A DNA stretch of 64,000 nt from JAAURB01 sp049647265 (GTDB lineage: Bacteria > Cyanobacteriota > Cyanobacteriia > Cyanobacteriales > Microcoleaceae). The translations under genes and the position numbers were made by a program. Below are positions 55,134-64,000 of this stretch, in pieces. The notes under the pieces were generated by a model, which did not search any database, was not told the origin of the DNA, and saw nothing but the letters and a program-made list of their open reading frames with translations. Position 1 is the stretch's first letter, and every line of letters begins with the position of its first letter. The stretch is from NCBI GenBank assembly GCA_049647265.1, contig JBARXJ010000047.1:56772-120771 (forward strand), given 5' to 3'.

Positions 55134-57731
55134 CTATTCCTCTTCAGACTCCTCAGAGGGCGAAACTAAAGCAACTGCCGCTTCAGACTCCTCAGAGGGG
55201 GGAACTAAAGCAACTGCCGCGATCGCATCAAGTTGATCTAAGCGTTGAACCCTTACCCCAGTGGCACTCCGAGACTGTGTTGGAATCGCATTAATTGCCT
55301 GACGAATAATAATCCCCCGACTGGTAATTAACATCAGTTCATCTTGATCGTTGACGACTTGCAAACCCACCACTTTATCGCTGTCTAAATGAGACTTAAA
55401 CTTCATGGCAATAATTCCTTTTCCTGCCCGATTTTGCAGGCGGAATTGATTCACCGGAACCCGCTTACCATAGCCTCCAGCAGTAATCACTAAAACGGCA
55501 ATTTCTGGATCGTTTTCAATCACTGCTTCTTCCATGTCTCCTTCAACAATCTCTTCTTCTATTTCCGTTTCTTCGGCTAAGTTTGAAGTAATGACACTGG
55601 ATAAAATATCCATACTAATCAATTCATCATCTTTGGCTAATTTCATCGATTTAACCCCTCGAGTTGCCCGACCTAAGGGACGCAATTGTTTATTATCGGT
55701 TTTGAAATGAATTGCCATTCCTTGACGAGAACCGATGATAATACTGTCTTCTACAGTCGCCAGTCTCACCCAACGTAATTCATCCCCTTCGGCTAAAGAA
55801 ATAGCAATGAGTCCATTGGTTCTGATATTAGAAAAAGCAGATAATGCCGTCTTCTTAATAAACCCACCACTGGTCAACATCACCAAATAGTTTTCGTCGG
55901 TAAATTCAGTAACTGGAACGACCGAAGTAATCCGTTCTTGTTTGGGAATGGGTAACATTTGTACAATCGGAACGCCTCGGGCGGTGCGGGAAGAAACAGG
56001 AATTTGATAGGCTTTTAAGCAGTAAACGACACCGCGATCGCTAAAGAATAAAATACTATCATGATCGCAACAGGTGAGGAAATGTTCTACCCCGTCATCT
56101 TCCTTCATTTTCGTCCCAGATTTACCGCGAGTTGCCCGATTTTGAGCATCAAAGGTATTAACTGGCATCCGTTTAATATAACCCTGTTCGGTTAACAGAA
56201 TAATCGCCTGTTCATTGGCAATTAAATCCGTATCATCCAGTTCTCCTTCTGCCGGTTCAATAATAGTCCGTCGTGGCGTGCCATGTTTTTCTTTGATGGC
56301 TGTGGCTTCTGTTTCAACAATTTCTAAAATCCGTTCTCGCCGCGCTAGAATATCTTCTAAATCCGTGATTTTTGTCTGGAGTTCTTCATGTTCTGCCTGA
56401 ATTTTATGAGCTTCGAGTGCGGTTAACCGACGCAATTGCATTTGTAAAATCGCATCAGCTTGAGCTTCAGAAAAATCAAACCGGTCTATTAATTCTTGCT
56501 TCGCCGTTGGGGTATCTGCCGCTTGCCGAATCAGTTGAATAATGGCATCTAAATTACCGAGGGCAATCAATAACCCTTGCAGCAAATGATCCCGTTCTTG
56601 GGCTTTTCGCAGTTCATATTCAGTCCGACGGCGAATGGTTTCAACCCGGAATTCTAAGAAAACATCAAGGAATTGTTTGAGGGTTAATAGTTCCGGTCTA
56701 CTATGAACGAGTGCCAACATATTCGCCCCAAAATTACTTTGTAGGGGAGTTTGTTTATAGAGGTTATTGAGAACCACACGAGGATAAGCATCCCGGCGCA
56801 ATTCTACAACAATTCGCATCCCGTTGCGATCGCTTTCATCCCGGATATCAGAAATCCCTTCAATGCGCTTATCATTCACCATTTCAGCGATTCTTTCAAT
56901 CAGCGCTGCTTTGTTGACTTGATAAGGGAGTTCGGTAATAATAATAGCTTCGCGATCAGGTCGTCCTCGCTGTTCGATGGTTTCGACTTCTGCCACACCG
57001 CGCATGGTGATTGAACCCCGTCCGGTGGTATAGGCATCGCGAATCCCTGATTTACCCAGGATTTTTGCCCCCGTGGGAAAGTCAGGGCCGGGGATATACT
57101 GCATCAATTCCGTGTCCGTCATATCGGGGTTATGAATTAAAGCGACTAACCCATCGATTAATTCTCCCAGGTTGTGAGGCGGGATATTGGTTGCCATCCC
57201 CACAGCAATTCCCGATGAACCATTGAGCAACAGTTGAGGGATGCGGGCGGGTAAAACAACCGGTTCTTGCTGAGATCCATCAAAGTTATCAACAAAACCC
57301 ACCGTTTCTGCGTCGATATCCTGCAACATCGCATCAGTGGTGAGGCTTTGCAGACGACATTCGGTGTACCGCATGGCCGCAGGCGGATCGTTGTCGATTG
57401 AACCAAAGTTACCATGTCCGTTGATCAGTGGCGATCGCATGGAAAAATCTTGAGCCATCCGCACCAGGGCATCATACACGGCTGTATCCCCGTGAGGGTG
57501 GTATTTACCCAAAACTTCCCCCACCACACGGGCGCATTTTCTAAACGGCCTGTCCGGTGATAAACCCAGTTCGTGCATGGCGTAGAGAATGCGACGATGA
57601 ACTGGTTTAAACCCATCCCGCGCATCTGGCAACGCCCGACCTACAATCACGCTCATGGCGTATTCTAGGTAAGATTGCTGCATTTCATTTCGTAGGTCTG
57701 TGGGAATAATGCGCGATTCTGAGGTGGTCAT
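55134..57731 (-). CDS. gyrA: DNA gyrase subunit A
   Basis: This 865-aa type II topoisomerase subunit introduces negative supercoils together with GyrB. The active-site Tyr is Y122 (AMRYTECRL). The quinolone-determining region is YHPHGDTAVYDALVRMAQ, with Thr at the position of E. coli Ser83. The C-terminal beta-pinwheel includes a GyrA-box-like QNRAGKG. The last 26 residues are a tandem duplication, listed separately. The gene stands alone on the minus strand. Confidence 0.95.
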   Translation of the reverse strand: MTTSESRIIPTDLRNEMQQSYLEYAMSVIVGRALPDARDGFKPVHRRILYAMHELGLSPDRPFRKCARVVGEVLGKYHPHGDTAVYDALVRMAQDFSMRSPLINGHGNFGSIDNDPPAAMRYTECRLQSLTTDAMLQDIDAETVGFVDNFDGSQQEPVVLPARIPQLLLNGSSGIAVGMATNIPPHNLGELIDGLVALIHNPDMTDTELMQYIPGPDFPTGAKILGKSGIRDAYTTGRGSITMRGVAEVETIEQRGRPDREAIIITELPYQVNKAALIERIAEMVNDKRIEGISDIRDESDRNGMRIVVELRRDAYPRVVLNNLYKQTPLQSNFGANMLALVHSRPELLTLKQFLDVFLEFRVETIRRRTEYELRKAQERDHLLQGLLIALGNLDAIIQLIRQAADTPTAKQELIDRFDFSEAQADAILQMQLRRLTALEAHKIQAEHEELQTKITDLEDILARRERILEIVETEATAIKEKHGTPRRTIIEPAEGELDDTDLIANEQAIILLTEQGYIKRMPVNTFDAQNRATRGKSGTKMKEDDGVEHFLTCCDHDSILFFSDRGVVYCLKAYQIPVSSRTARGVPIVQMLPIPKQERITSVVPVTEFTDENYLVMLTSGGFIKKTALSAFSNIRTNGLIAISLAEGDELRWVRLATVEDSIIIGSRQGMAIHFKTDNKQLRPLGRATRGVKSMKLAKDDELISMDILSSVITSNLAEETEIEEEIVEGDMEEAVIENDPEIAVLVITAGGYGKRVPVNQFRLQNRAGKGIIAMKFKSHLDSDKVVGLQVVNDQDELMLITSRGIIIRQAINAIPTQSRSATGVRVQRLDQLDAIAAVALVPPSEESEAAVALVSPSEESEEE
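55142..55219 (-). repeat. 39-bp tandem duplication at the gyrA 3' end
   Basis: Two 39-bp units (55142-55180 and 55181-55219) differ at only a few bases. They encode AAVALVPPSEESE and AAVALVSPSEESE near the C-terminus. The unit length is a multiple of three, so the frame is kept. Confidence 0.9.
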
Positions 57732-57925
57732 AGATTTAATTGCTCCGTGAACATCTAAATTTAGTTTTTTAAACCCAATAAATGAGATAAAATTTAGTTA
57801 TCTTCAGTTTATTTTCAAAATGATGCTAGATTACCTTAAAATTATAACATAAAACGGCATTTTATTTTCACTCTTATTACAGAGAATATTAATTTTTTCT
57901 ATCATTACTTGACAAGGAGTAAATT

Positions 57926-58861
57926 ATGGTAACGGTGATTTATTCAGATGACTTCTTAGATCATCAAACCGGTACATTTCATCCCGAACGTCCGCAACGG
58001 TTAGAAGCGATTGTTGAAACATTAAACACAGTGCCTTGGCGCGATCAATTAACCTGGAAACTACCGACTCCGATCTCCGAGTACTTAGAACCGTTAGTGG
58101 AACAAATTCAACAGGTTCATAGTCATAATTATATTCAACAGGTTCAAGCGTTAGCCGAGAATAATGGGGGATATTTAGATGGAGATACCCCGGTTTCCCC
58201 GCGCAGTTTTCAAGTGGCAATGTTAGCGGTGAGCGCTTGGTTAGATGGAGTTGATTTAGTCACACAACAAAGCCAACCTGCATTCGTCTTAGCCCGTCCT
58301 CCCGGACACCATGCAGAACGCGATCGCGGTATGGGATTTTGTTTATTTTCTAACGCAGCAATTGCCGCTTATTCCGCCTTAGAAAAACCCGGAATTAATC
58401 AGGTGGGAATTTTAGATTGGGATGTACATCATGGCAATGGTACTCAAAGTATTGTTGAAGATCATCCTCACATTGCTTACTGTTCTATGCACCAGTCTCC
58501 TTGTTATCCCGGAACGGGTTCTGCACAGGAAACAGGAATGTATAATAATGTCTTAAATATTCCGATGTCTCCCGGCAGTACAATGGCAAAATACCAGCCT
58601 ATTTTTGAGCAAAAAGTTATTCCGTTTTTCCAACGATTTAACCCCGATTTACTCATAGTTAGTGCAGGATATGATGCTAACAAAGACGATCCATTAGCCA
58701 ATATTAACTTACATCCGGCTGACTATGGAACCTTTACGAAATATTGTTTAAAAATTACCCATAAAATTTTATTCGGTTTAGAAGGCGGTTACGACTTACC
58801 GAGTTTATCAGAATCCGTTGCTGCCACACTTGAAGCCTGTTTAACAGAGGTTGCTGTTTAA
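57926..58861 (+). CDS. Histone-deacetylase-family amidohydrolase
   Basis: This 311-aa zinc deacetylase is related to acetoin-utilisation AcuC, HDAH and class II HDACs. It begins HPERPQRLEAIVETL. The zinc and catalytic motifs are RPPGHHAERDRGMGFCLFSN, LDWDVHHGNGTQSI, SAGYDANKDDP and the final GGYD. Likely substrates are acetylated polyamines or lysines; I cannot say which. The start is ATG with AAGGAG about 8 bp upstream. Confidence 0.93.
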   Translation: MVTVIYSDDFLDHQTGTFHPERPQRLEAIVETLNTVPWRDQLTWKLPTPISEYLEPLVEQIQQVHSHNYIQQVQALAENNGGYLDGDTPVSPRSFQVAMLAVSAWLDGVDLVTQQSQPAFVLARPPGHHAERDRGMGFCLFSNAAIAAYSALEKPGINQVGILDWDVHHGNGTQSIVEDHPHIAYCSMHQSPCYPGTGSAQETGMYNNVLNIPMSPGSTMAKYQPIFEQKVIPFFQRFNPDLLIVSAGYDANKDDPLANINLHPADYGTFTKYCLKITHKILFGLEGGYDLPSLSESVAATLEACLTEVAV

Positions 58862-58981
58862 AATACTATAAGTATTTTGAGGAATAAAATCCAAAACTCT
58901 ATCCAATCAATGAGTAGTTTAGAGGTTACAGTATTCAATCAACTAAACATCCAGTTTTAGAGAACATTATTAAAAATAAAG

Positions 58982-59986
58982 ATGACTCAAACCTTCAAAG
59001 CATTTTTTGTAGAAAAGACAGAAAATAATCAATTTAAAACTTCTATTGTCAAACAAGATATTGATACGCTTCCCGCCGGAGAAGTATTAATTCAAGTCGC
59101 TTATTCTTCCCTCAATTATAAAGATGCCCTCTCAGTTACCGGACATCCAGGCGTAACCCGAACCTTTCCCCATATTCCCGGTATTGATGCAGCCGGAACT
59201 GTGATAGAAAGCAGTAATTCTCAATATCAAAAAGGTGATTTAGTCATTGTTACAGGCTACGATTTCGGCATGAATACTTGGGGCGGATTTGCCGAATATA
59301 TCAGGGTTCCGGCGGCATGGGTTATCCCTTTACCCGACGGATTAACTTTAAAAGAAAGTATGATATTAGGAACCGCAGGATTAACCGCTGGTTTATGTGT
59401 AAATGCTTTAATTGAAAATAGTATTTCTCCCGCTTTAGGAAACATTTTAGTCACCGGGGCAACAGGCGGCGTGGGTAGTTTAGCGATTTCGATTTTATCA
59501 CAATTGGGTTACGAAGTTGTGGCAGCCACAGGAAAACTTCAATCCCATCAATGGCTAAAACAACTCGGCGCAAATACAATAATTAATCGAGATGAAATTA
59601 ATGATAATAGTGGTAAAAGTTTATTAAAAGAAAAATGGGCAGGGGCAGTCGATACCGTCGGTGGAAATACCTTGGCTACTGTATTAAAATCGACTCAGTA
59701 TAACGGCTGTGTTGCTGCTTGTGGACTCGTGGGTGGGGCAGAATTACCGATAACAGTTTATCCGTTTATATTACGGGGTGTGAGTTTAATTGGGATTGAC
59801 TCCGTAGAATGTTCTAATTTAAAGCGATCGCAAATTTGGGCTAAACTCGCAACAGAATGGAAACCCCATAATTTAGCAGCCATTTCTAATACGATTAGTT
59901 TAGAACAACTGACGGGGAAAATAGAAGCCATTCTTAAAGGTGAAATGCAGGGTAGAACGATTATTAATTTATCTCAAACTGTATAA
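58982..59986 (+). CDS. YhdH/AcuI-type NADPH-dependent oxidoreductase (zinc-free MDR)
   Basis: This 334-aa medium-chain reductase belongs to the YhdH/YhfP quinone oxidoreductase group, whose best-known activity is acryloyl-CoA reduction (AcuI). Landmarks are SSLNYKDALSVTGHPGVTR, PHIPGIDAAGTV, the Rossmann motif LVTGATGGVGSLAISIL and SLIGIDSVECSN. There are no zinc ligands. It lies 120 bp after the deacetylase gene on the same strand; a functional link is unproven. Confidence 0.92.
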   Translation: MTQTFKAFFVEKTENNQFKTSIVKQDIDTLPAGEVLIQVAYSSLNYKDALSVTGHPGVTRTFPHIPGIDAAGTVIESSNSQYQKGDLVIVTGYDFGMNTWGGFAEYIRVPAAWVIPLPDGLTLKESMILGTAGLTAGLCVNALIENSISPALGNILVTGATGGVGSLAISILSQLGYEVVAATGKLQSHQWLKQLGANTIINRDEINDNSGKSLLKEKWAGAVDTVGGNTLATVLKSTQYNGCVAACGLVGGAELPITVYPFILRGVSLIGIDSVECSNLKRSQIWAKLATEWKPHNLAAISNTISLEQLTGKIEAILKGEMQGRTIINLSQTV

Positions 59987-60001
59987 ACCCTCACCCCTAA
60001 C

Positions 60002-60025
60002 CCCTCTCCCAAATTTAGGAGAGGG
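60002..60025. repeat. Dispersed CCCTCTCC/GGAGAGGG palindrome
   Basis: CCCTCTCC (60002-60009) pairs with GGAGAGGG (60018-60025) across an 8-nt loop and is preceded by TCACCCCTAA. This is one of the commonest dispersed repeats in filamentous cyanobacteria. It sits between convergent genes. Confidence 0.8.
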
Positions 60026-60125
60026 AAAAGTTAACTTAAGCTAAAACTCATATTAACGAAATTGTCTTCTTTCCTATTCCCTTGAATAACAAACGACAAA
60101 TAACGATTGACGATTGACTATTTAT

Positions 60126-60884
60126 CTAAAATACCGCATTATGTAAATCTTCCGGTTTCAGGTGACTATGAATCACTTGACCATCTTTAAACCACACAAC
60201 TCGATGAGTTTGACGGGCAACTTCAGGTTCATGAGTGACCATTACAACCGTCATTCCGCTGGCATTTAACTCTGTAAAAATATCCAATACTTCTTGAGTG
60301 GTTTGGGAGTCTAACGCCCCGGTGGGTTCATCTGCTAATAATAGCACAGGACGGTTCACAATGGCGCGGGCAATTGCCACCCGTTGTTGTTGTCCACCCG
60401 AGAGTTGATTTGGGCGATTATTTAACCGATTTCCTAACCCAACGCGAATTAAAGCCTCTGTTGCCCGTTCTTTTCTTTCCGCCTTAGAAATCCCCGCATA
60501 AAGCATCGGTAACATCACATTATCTAAGGCGCTAAGCTGGGGTAATAAATGGAATTGTTGGAAGACAAAACCAATTTTTAGATTGCGAATTTTTGCTAAT
60601 TCCGATTCAGATAAACGGGCAACATTGACCCCATCTAAATAATAGGAACCCCCTGTGGGTCTATCTAAACAACCAATAATATTCATAGCGGTTGATTTAC
60701 CCGAACCAGAGGCCCCCATAATCGAACAATAATCCCCCGGTTCAACGGTTAAGTTAACCCCATTGAGGGCGCGAACTTCCAACTCTCCTTGACCATAAAT
60801 TTTACTCACATTTTCTAAACAAACAATCAGTTGAGAATCTGGAAATTTAGAAGATTCGGAAATCGAAGAAACAGAAGTAGTCAT
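60126..60884 (-). CDS. ABC transporter ATP-binding protein, MacB/LolD-like
   Basis: This 252-aa ATPase has Walker A (GASGSGKST), the signature LSGGQQQRVAIARAI, Walker B (VLLLADEPTGALD) and the switch His (VTHEPEVA). The MacB/LolD lineage uses ATP for mechanotransmission rather than classical transport. It is the third gene of an operon with membrane-fusion and permease genes; 12 bp separate it from the permease. The cargo is unknown. Confidence 0.94.
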   Translation of the reverse strand: MTTSVSSISESSKFPDSQLIVCLENVSKIYGQGELEVRALNGVNLTVEPGDYCSIMGASGSGKSTAMNIIGCLDRPTGGSYYLDGVNVARLSESELAKIRNLKIGFVFQQFHLLPQLSALDNVMLPMLYAGISKAERKERATEALIRVGLGNRLNNRPNQLSGGQQQRVAIARAIVNRPVLLLADEPTGALDSQTTQEVLDIFTELNASGMTVVMVTHEPEVARQTHRVVWFKDGQVIHSHLKPEDLHNAVF

Positions 60885-60896
60885 TACTCAAAATAA

Positions 60897-62114
60897 TTAT
60901 GTACTACGTAAAGCAATAATGGGGTCGAGTTGGGCAGCACGTCGGGCAGGAACCACACCAAAAAACAAACCAATTCCCCCCGAAATACTCACCGTTGTTG
61001 CAATAGTCAGCGCCGAAATACTAGCTTCTAAAGGCGTAAATGCCGCTAAAATCCAGATACCACTGACACCAATTGCTGTCCCTATGATTCCCCCAGCGGC
61101 TGATAAAATTACAGCTTCTATAATGAACTGCAATAAAATATCAGATTGAGATGCACCAATCGCTTTTCTTAAGCCAATTTCTGAAGTTCTTTCTGTTACT
61201 GATACTAGCATAATATTCATAATACCAATTCCCCCGACAAACAGAGAAATTGCCGCAATCGCAGCCAGTAACAGAGTTAATGCGCCCGTTACCCGACCTA
61301 AAACATTCATAATGTCTTTCTGATTTCGTACCGTAAAATCATCTTCATCGGTAATTTGATGGCGTAATCGTAATAAATTTTCTATTTGAAATTGAGCCGC
61401 TTTCATCTCATCTTGATTATTAATCGAAACCGAAATAAACGTCACTTGAATCCCATAAGGAGACGTGCGACCCACGACTCGGTTTGCCATCGTTGTAATC
61501 GGAATAAAAGCATTTAAATCATCATTACTCCCAAAGCTTGAACCTTTCGGTTTCATCACCCCAATCACGCGCAAACTAATATCTTTTAATCGGACTTGTT
61601 GACCAATGGGATTTTCATTCCCAAATAACTGTTCAGCTAATTCCGAACCCAACGCTGTTACCTGTTCATTTCGCTGAATATCTAAGTCAGAAATAAACCG
61701 TCCTTTTGCCACATCAAAACTGCGAACCGAGAGATATTCCGGCGTTGTTCCCACCAAAGAAGCCGAGGCATTCTTATTGCGATAAGACATCAATTGACTC
61801 CCCGTCAAAGAGGGGGCAACTTCATCTACACTCGGTACTTGCGTTTCTATTGCTTCGGCATCGGCGACAACTAACGTTTGGGGTGGATAAACCGGACGAC
61901 TTTGGGCTTCCGGACTCCCCGGTAAAATAAACAAAACATTCGGCCCTAACGAGTTCACCTGTTCACTCACATACCGTTGAACCCCATCCCCAATGCCCAC
62001 CATGCCAATCACCGAAGCATTACCAATAATAATCCCCAACATCGTTAAACTACTTCGCATTTTATTCGCGACTAGAGTACCCGATGCCATTTTTAACTGT
62101 TCTAAGAAATTCAT
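60897..62114 (-). CDS. MacB-type ABC transporter permease
   Basis: This 405-aa permease has the type VII layout: one N-terminal helix (MRSSLTMLGIIIGNASVI), a large periplasmic MacB-PCD domain (about 45-270) and three C-terminal helices with SVTERTSEIGLRKAIGAS. The ATPase is a separate gene here, unlike E. coli MacB. Its start overlaps the stop of the membrane-fusion gene by 4 bp. DevC-like heterocyst exporters are related but different. Confidence 0.93.
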   Translation of the reverse strand: MNFLEQLKMASGTLVANKMRSSLTMLGIIIGNASVIGMVGIGDGVQRYVSEQVNSLGPNVLFILPGSPEAQSRPVYPPQTLVVADAEAIETQVPSVDEVAPSLTGSQLMSYRNKNASASLVGTTPEYLSVRSFDVAKGRFISDLDIQRNEQVTALGSELAEQLFGNENPIGQQVRLKDISLRVIGVMKPKGSSFGSNDDLNAFIPITTMANRVVGRTSPYGIQVTFISVSINNQDEMKAAQFQIENLLRLRHQITDEDDFTVRNQKDIMNVLGRVTGALTLLLAAIAAISLFVGGIGIMNIMLVSVTERTSEIGLRKAIGASQSDILLQFIIEAVILSAAGGIIGTAIGVSGIWILAAFTPLEASISALTIATTVSISGGIGLFFGVVPARRAAQLDPIIALRST

Positions 62115-63769
62115 TTCACCACATCCTCAAACGTCTTGCCTTCTGGCAATTCTAAAAATACCTGTTCCCCCGCATTTACCCCGTCTAACACTTGAATTTC
62201 ATTACCAATTTGTGAACCAATCGTCACCGGTTGAAACATCGGTTCGTTATTTTCATCCGGAATTAAAACGCCCGTTTGTCCTTTATTCGTAACAATAGAA
62301 ACCGTTGGTACAACTAACGCATCTTCTAATCTATCCCCAACAAATTGTAAATCAACATTCATCCCCGATTGTAATTTTTCCTTACCGTCAATAATGTCAA
62401 TTCGGGCTTGGAATAACGTCACATCTCGTTCTTTAACCGCTTCGGGTGCCACTAAGTGGACTCGACCTTGAAACACTTGGTCAGGGAAAGCATCGGCAAC
62501 AATTTCGACTCGTTGATTGGATTTAATTTGGCTAATATCAGCTTCTGGAATTTTCGCTAATACTTCTAAATCTTTCGCCAACGCCACAATAGAAGTCGAT
62601 GTCGCAGAAGACGCATCCGATGCCGAAGTCGCCGGAGTCACAAAAGCCCCTTCCACCGCATACCGCTGACTAATGACCCCCGCAAACGGCGCACGAATTA
62701 TGGCATCTTCTAACTGAGTTTGATAATAACGAACCTGTCCTTCAGCCTCTGTAACCTCCGCTTCTGCCGCCGCAATATCTTCTATTCGCGTCCCATTAAT
62801 TAATTCATTTAGCTTACTTTGTACCTCAGCCACCTCTGCTTCTGCCCGGTCAATTTCTTGAGGACGCGCCCCATTTTCTAACCGTCGCAGGGCCTGACGT
62901 TCTTGTTCGACTGTTTCCAGTAACCGTTGGATTTGCGAGGTTTGAGACTGTTTTAATTGTTCTAAACGTCTTTCTGCCTCGTCTACCTCTGCCGTCACTC
63001 GCCGTTGATTGCGATAATATTCTTCTAACTGATCTTGAGAAACCGCCCCTTCTACCTGTAAACTCTCATAACGGTTGACCCGCTGTTGTGCCAATTCTAA
63101 CTCCGCTTCGTTGGCAGCAATTCTAGCTTCGGCTTGGGCAATTTCATCTTCTAAACTCCCCGACTCCGCATCAGCTAACCGGGCTTGCGCTTCTCGCAAA
63201 CGGGCTTCAGCCTGGGCGACTTCTTCAGAACGGGTTCCCGCTTCCAACTCCGCTAAGCGAGCTTGAGATTGGTTAAATCTAGCTCTAGCCGCCGCAATTT
63301 CCTCAGGACGGGTTCCCGTTTGTAATTTTTGCAAATTTGCCTGAGAACGAGCTAACCGGGCTTCAGCTTGCAACAGTTGCGCCTCAAGTTCTTGACTTTC
63401 CATGCGGGCGATGACCTGTCCGGCAGTGACGCGATCGCCTTGTTCAACGTATAATTCTGCTAAACGGCCCTGAGTTTTAGGACTGAGATTCACCCGGCGT
63501 ACAGGCTGCACCACACCACTGGCGGTAATCCGCACGGTTAAATCTTTAGCTGCCACCGGAACCGTGAGAGACTCAATAGCATCAAGCTGAGTTTGGCTGC
63601 GGTTATACAGATAATAAGCAGGTAAGGATAAACTTAACAACCCAATGGTGATTAAACCAATCGCCCAGCGAGGTATCTTTTTGCGGGTGGGTTTTTCTAC
63701 CCAGGTTTTTGTGGGTTGGGTGGCTGCACCGTTATTGGGGTTGATTTCTTCGTTATGACCAGTGATCAT
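62111..63769 (-). CDS. HlyD/MacA-type membrane fusion protein with long coiled coil
   Basis: This 552-aa periplasmic adaptor has an N-terminal membrane helix (about 33-55), a split lipoyl domain (VQPVRRVNLSPKTQGRL) and a long helical hairpin (about 125-345). A beta-barrel domain follows (AKIPEADISQIKSNQRVEI). The hairpin contains five 26-residue modules beginning G-x-x-x-E-E/D-I/V: at 152, 178 and 204 in one arm and two more in the other (GARPQEI, GTRIEDI). It should bridge the permease to a TolC-like outer-membrane channel. It is the first gene of the exporter operon. Confidence 0.93.
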   Translation of the reverse strand: MITGHNEEINPNNGAATQPTKTWVEKPTRKKIPRWAIGLITIGLLSLSLPAYYLYNRSQTQLDAIESLTVPVAAKDLTVRITASGVVQPVRRVNLSPKTQGRLAELYVEQGDRVTAGQVIARMESQELEAQLLQAEARLARSQANLQKLQTGTRPEEIAAARARFNQSQARLAELEAGTRSEEVAQAEARLREAQARLADAESGSLEDEIAQAEARIAANEAELELAQQRVNRYESLQVEGAVSQDQLEEYYRNQRRVTAEVDEAERRLEQLKQSQTSQIQRLLETVEQERQALRRLENGARPQEIDRAEAEVAEVQSKLNELINGTRIEDIAAAEAEVTEAEGQVRYYQTQLEDAIIRAPFAGVISQRYAVEGAFVTPATSASDASSATSTSIVALAKDLEVLAKIPEADISQIKSNQRVEIVADAFPDQVFQGRVHLVAPEAVKERDVTLFQARIDIIDGKEKLQSGMNVDLQFVGDRLEDALVVPTVSIVTNKGQTGVLIPDENNEPMFQPVTIGSQIGNEIQVLDGVNAGEQVFLELPEGKTFEDVVK

Positions 63770-63943
63770 TTCAGTTTAGGCTCAACTCAGTGTCAGATTG
63801 GATCGTAAGTAGACTACTCAGTCCAGTCCTCATACTTGTATTCTAACGACTTTTATAGAGAACATGGGTGAGGAGAGTTGAAACTTGGTTGACAGTTAAC
63901 GGTACAACACGGTACTATAAGTCTGTTGTCTACAGCAATCGAG

Positions 63944-64000
63944 GTGACAAAGTATCTGAAACCAAGAGAAGCAGCAGAGTATCTGGGAGTTAATGTTAGA
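63944..64000 (+). CDS. N-terminal fragment of IS607-type MerR/HTH recombinase or regulator (cut by window edge)
   Basis: GTG 63944 opens a frame that reads MTKYLKPREAAEYLGVNVR to the window end. KYLKPREAAEYLGV is the typical start of the MerR-like DNA-binding domain of IS607-family serine transposases (orfA). GAG lies just upstream. Only 19 codons are visible, so it could also be another HTH_17 excisionase-like protein. Confidence 0.6.
   Translation, partial: MTKYLKPREAAEYLGVNVR

Noticed and set aside
1..64000. tRNA, rRNA, tmRNA, RNase P RNA or SRP RNA genes
   Set aside because: I scanned the intergenic regions for T-loop sequences and conserved cores and recognised none. A covariance-model search would be decisive.

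Overview
The window looks like chromosomal DNA of a cyanobacterium. It carries genes for PSII assembly factor Psb27, allophycocyanin-B (ApcD), a CO2-uptake NDH-1 module (NdhF/NdhD/Cup), ferredoxin-dependent glutamate synthase and the 2-oxoglutarate decarboxylase/succinic semialdehyde dehydrogenase TCA bypass. The HIP1 octamer GCGATCGC recurs throughout, and low-complexity repeats typical of cyanobacteria lie between genes. The AT-rich composition, long repeat-rich intergenic regions and an AplI-like restriction-modification remnant suggest a filamentous non-heterocystous (Oscillatoriales-type) genome. That placement is inference. I recognised no rRNA, tRNA or CRISPR array by eye.

Layout. 0.7-3.2 kb: sfsA (-) and murJ (+), divergent. 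3.8-5.5 kb: a GmrSD-like DUF262/DUF1524 gene with one internal stop. 5.6-6.0 kb: psb27 (-). 6.0-7.7 kb: a long non-coding stretch leading into rne-rnhB (+). 10.8-13.9 kb: a Uma2-type gene, a DUF1997 gene, pheA and a Lon-N-domain gene. 14.1-19.1 kb: the str ribosomal cluster rpsL-rpsG-fusA-tuf-rpsJ (-). 19.4-20.3 kb: an IscA/HesB-like gene and a cupin gene (-). 21.2-26.0 kb: glsF (+). 26.3-28.4 kb: a decayed cytosine methyltransferase plus BsuBI/PstI-type endonuclease pair. 28.5-35.9 kb: glmU, xth, ogdA, ssaD and apcD (-). 36.1-40.8 kb: an rlmD-type RNA methyltransferase, an EamA transporter and a YdeP-like molybdopterin oxidoreductase (+). 40.9-45.6 kb: ndhF-ndhD-cup operon (-). 46.5-51.6 kb: two histidine kinases and a CheY-like regulator (+). 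51.6-57.7 kb: a GNAT gene, lnt, a DUF5615/DUF433 pair, an exported-looking pterin dehydratase and gyrA (-). 57.9-60.0 kb: an HDAC-family deacetylase and an AcuI-type reductase (+). 60.1-63.8 kb: a MacAB-like exporter operon (-). At the right edge is the start of an IS607-type MerR/HTH recombinase gene (+).

The metabolic genes fit a phototroph. The Cup/NDH operon supports CO2 uptake, glsF and pheA serve nitrogen and amino-acid metabolism, and ogdA/ssaD close the TCA cycle without 2-oxoglutarate dehydrogenase. The str, rne-rnhB and gyrA genes are housekeeping.

The most unusual feature is at 27885-28090. Two nearly identical 53-bp double-hairpin elements (52 of 53 bases equal) have inserted about 100 bp apart into the endonuclease gene, each at a GA^GTT site. 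Excising both on paper restores the reading frame across each junction. A diverged relative with stem-preserving changes lies upstream of rne (6231-6284), and a more decayed one follows at 6732-6775. All three defence-type genes in the window carry inactivating lesions, while the housekeeping genes look intact.
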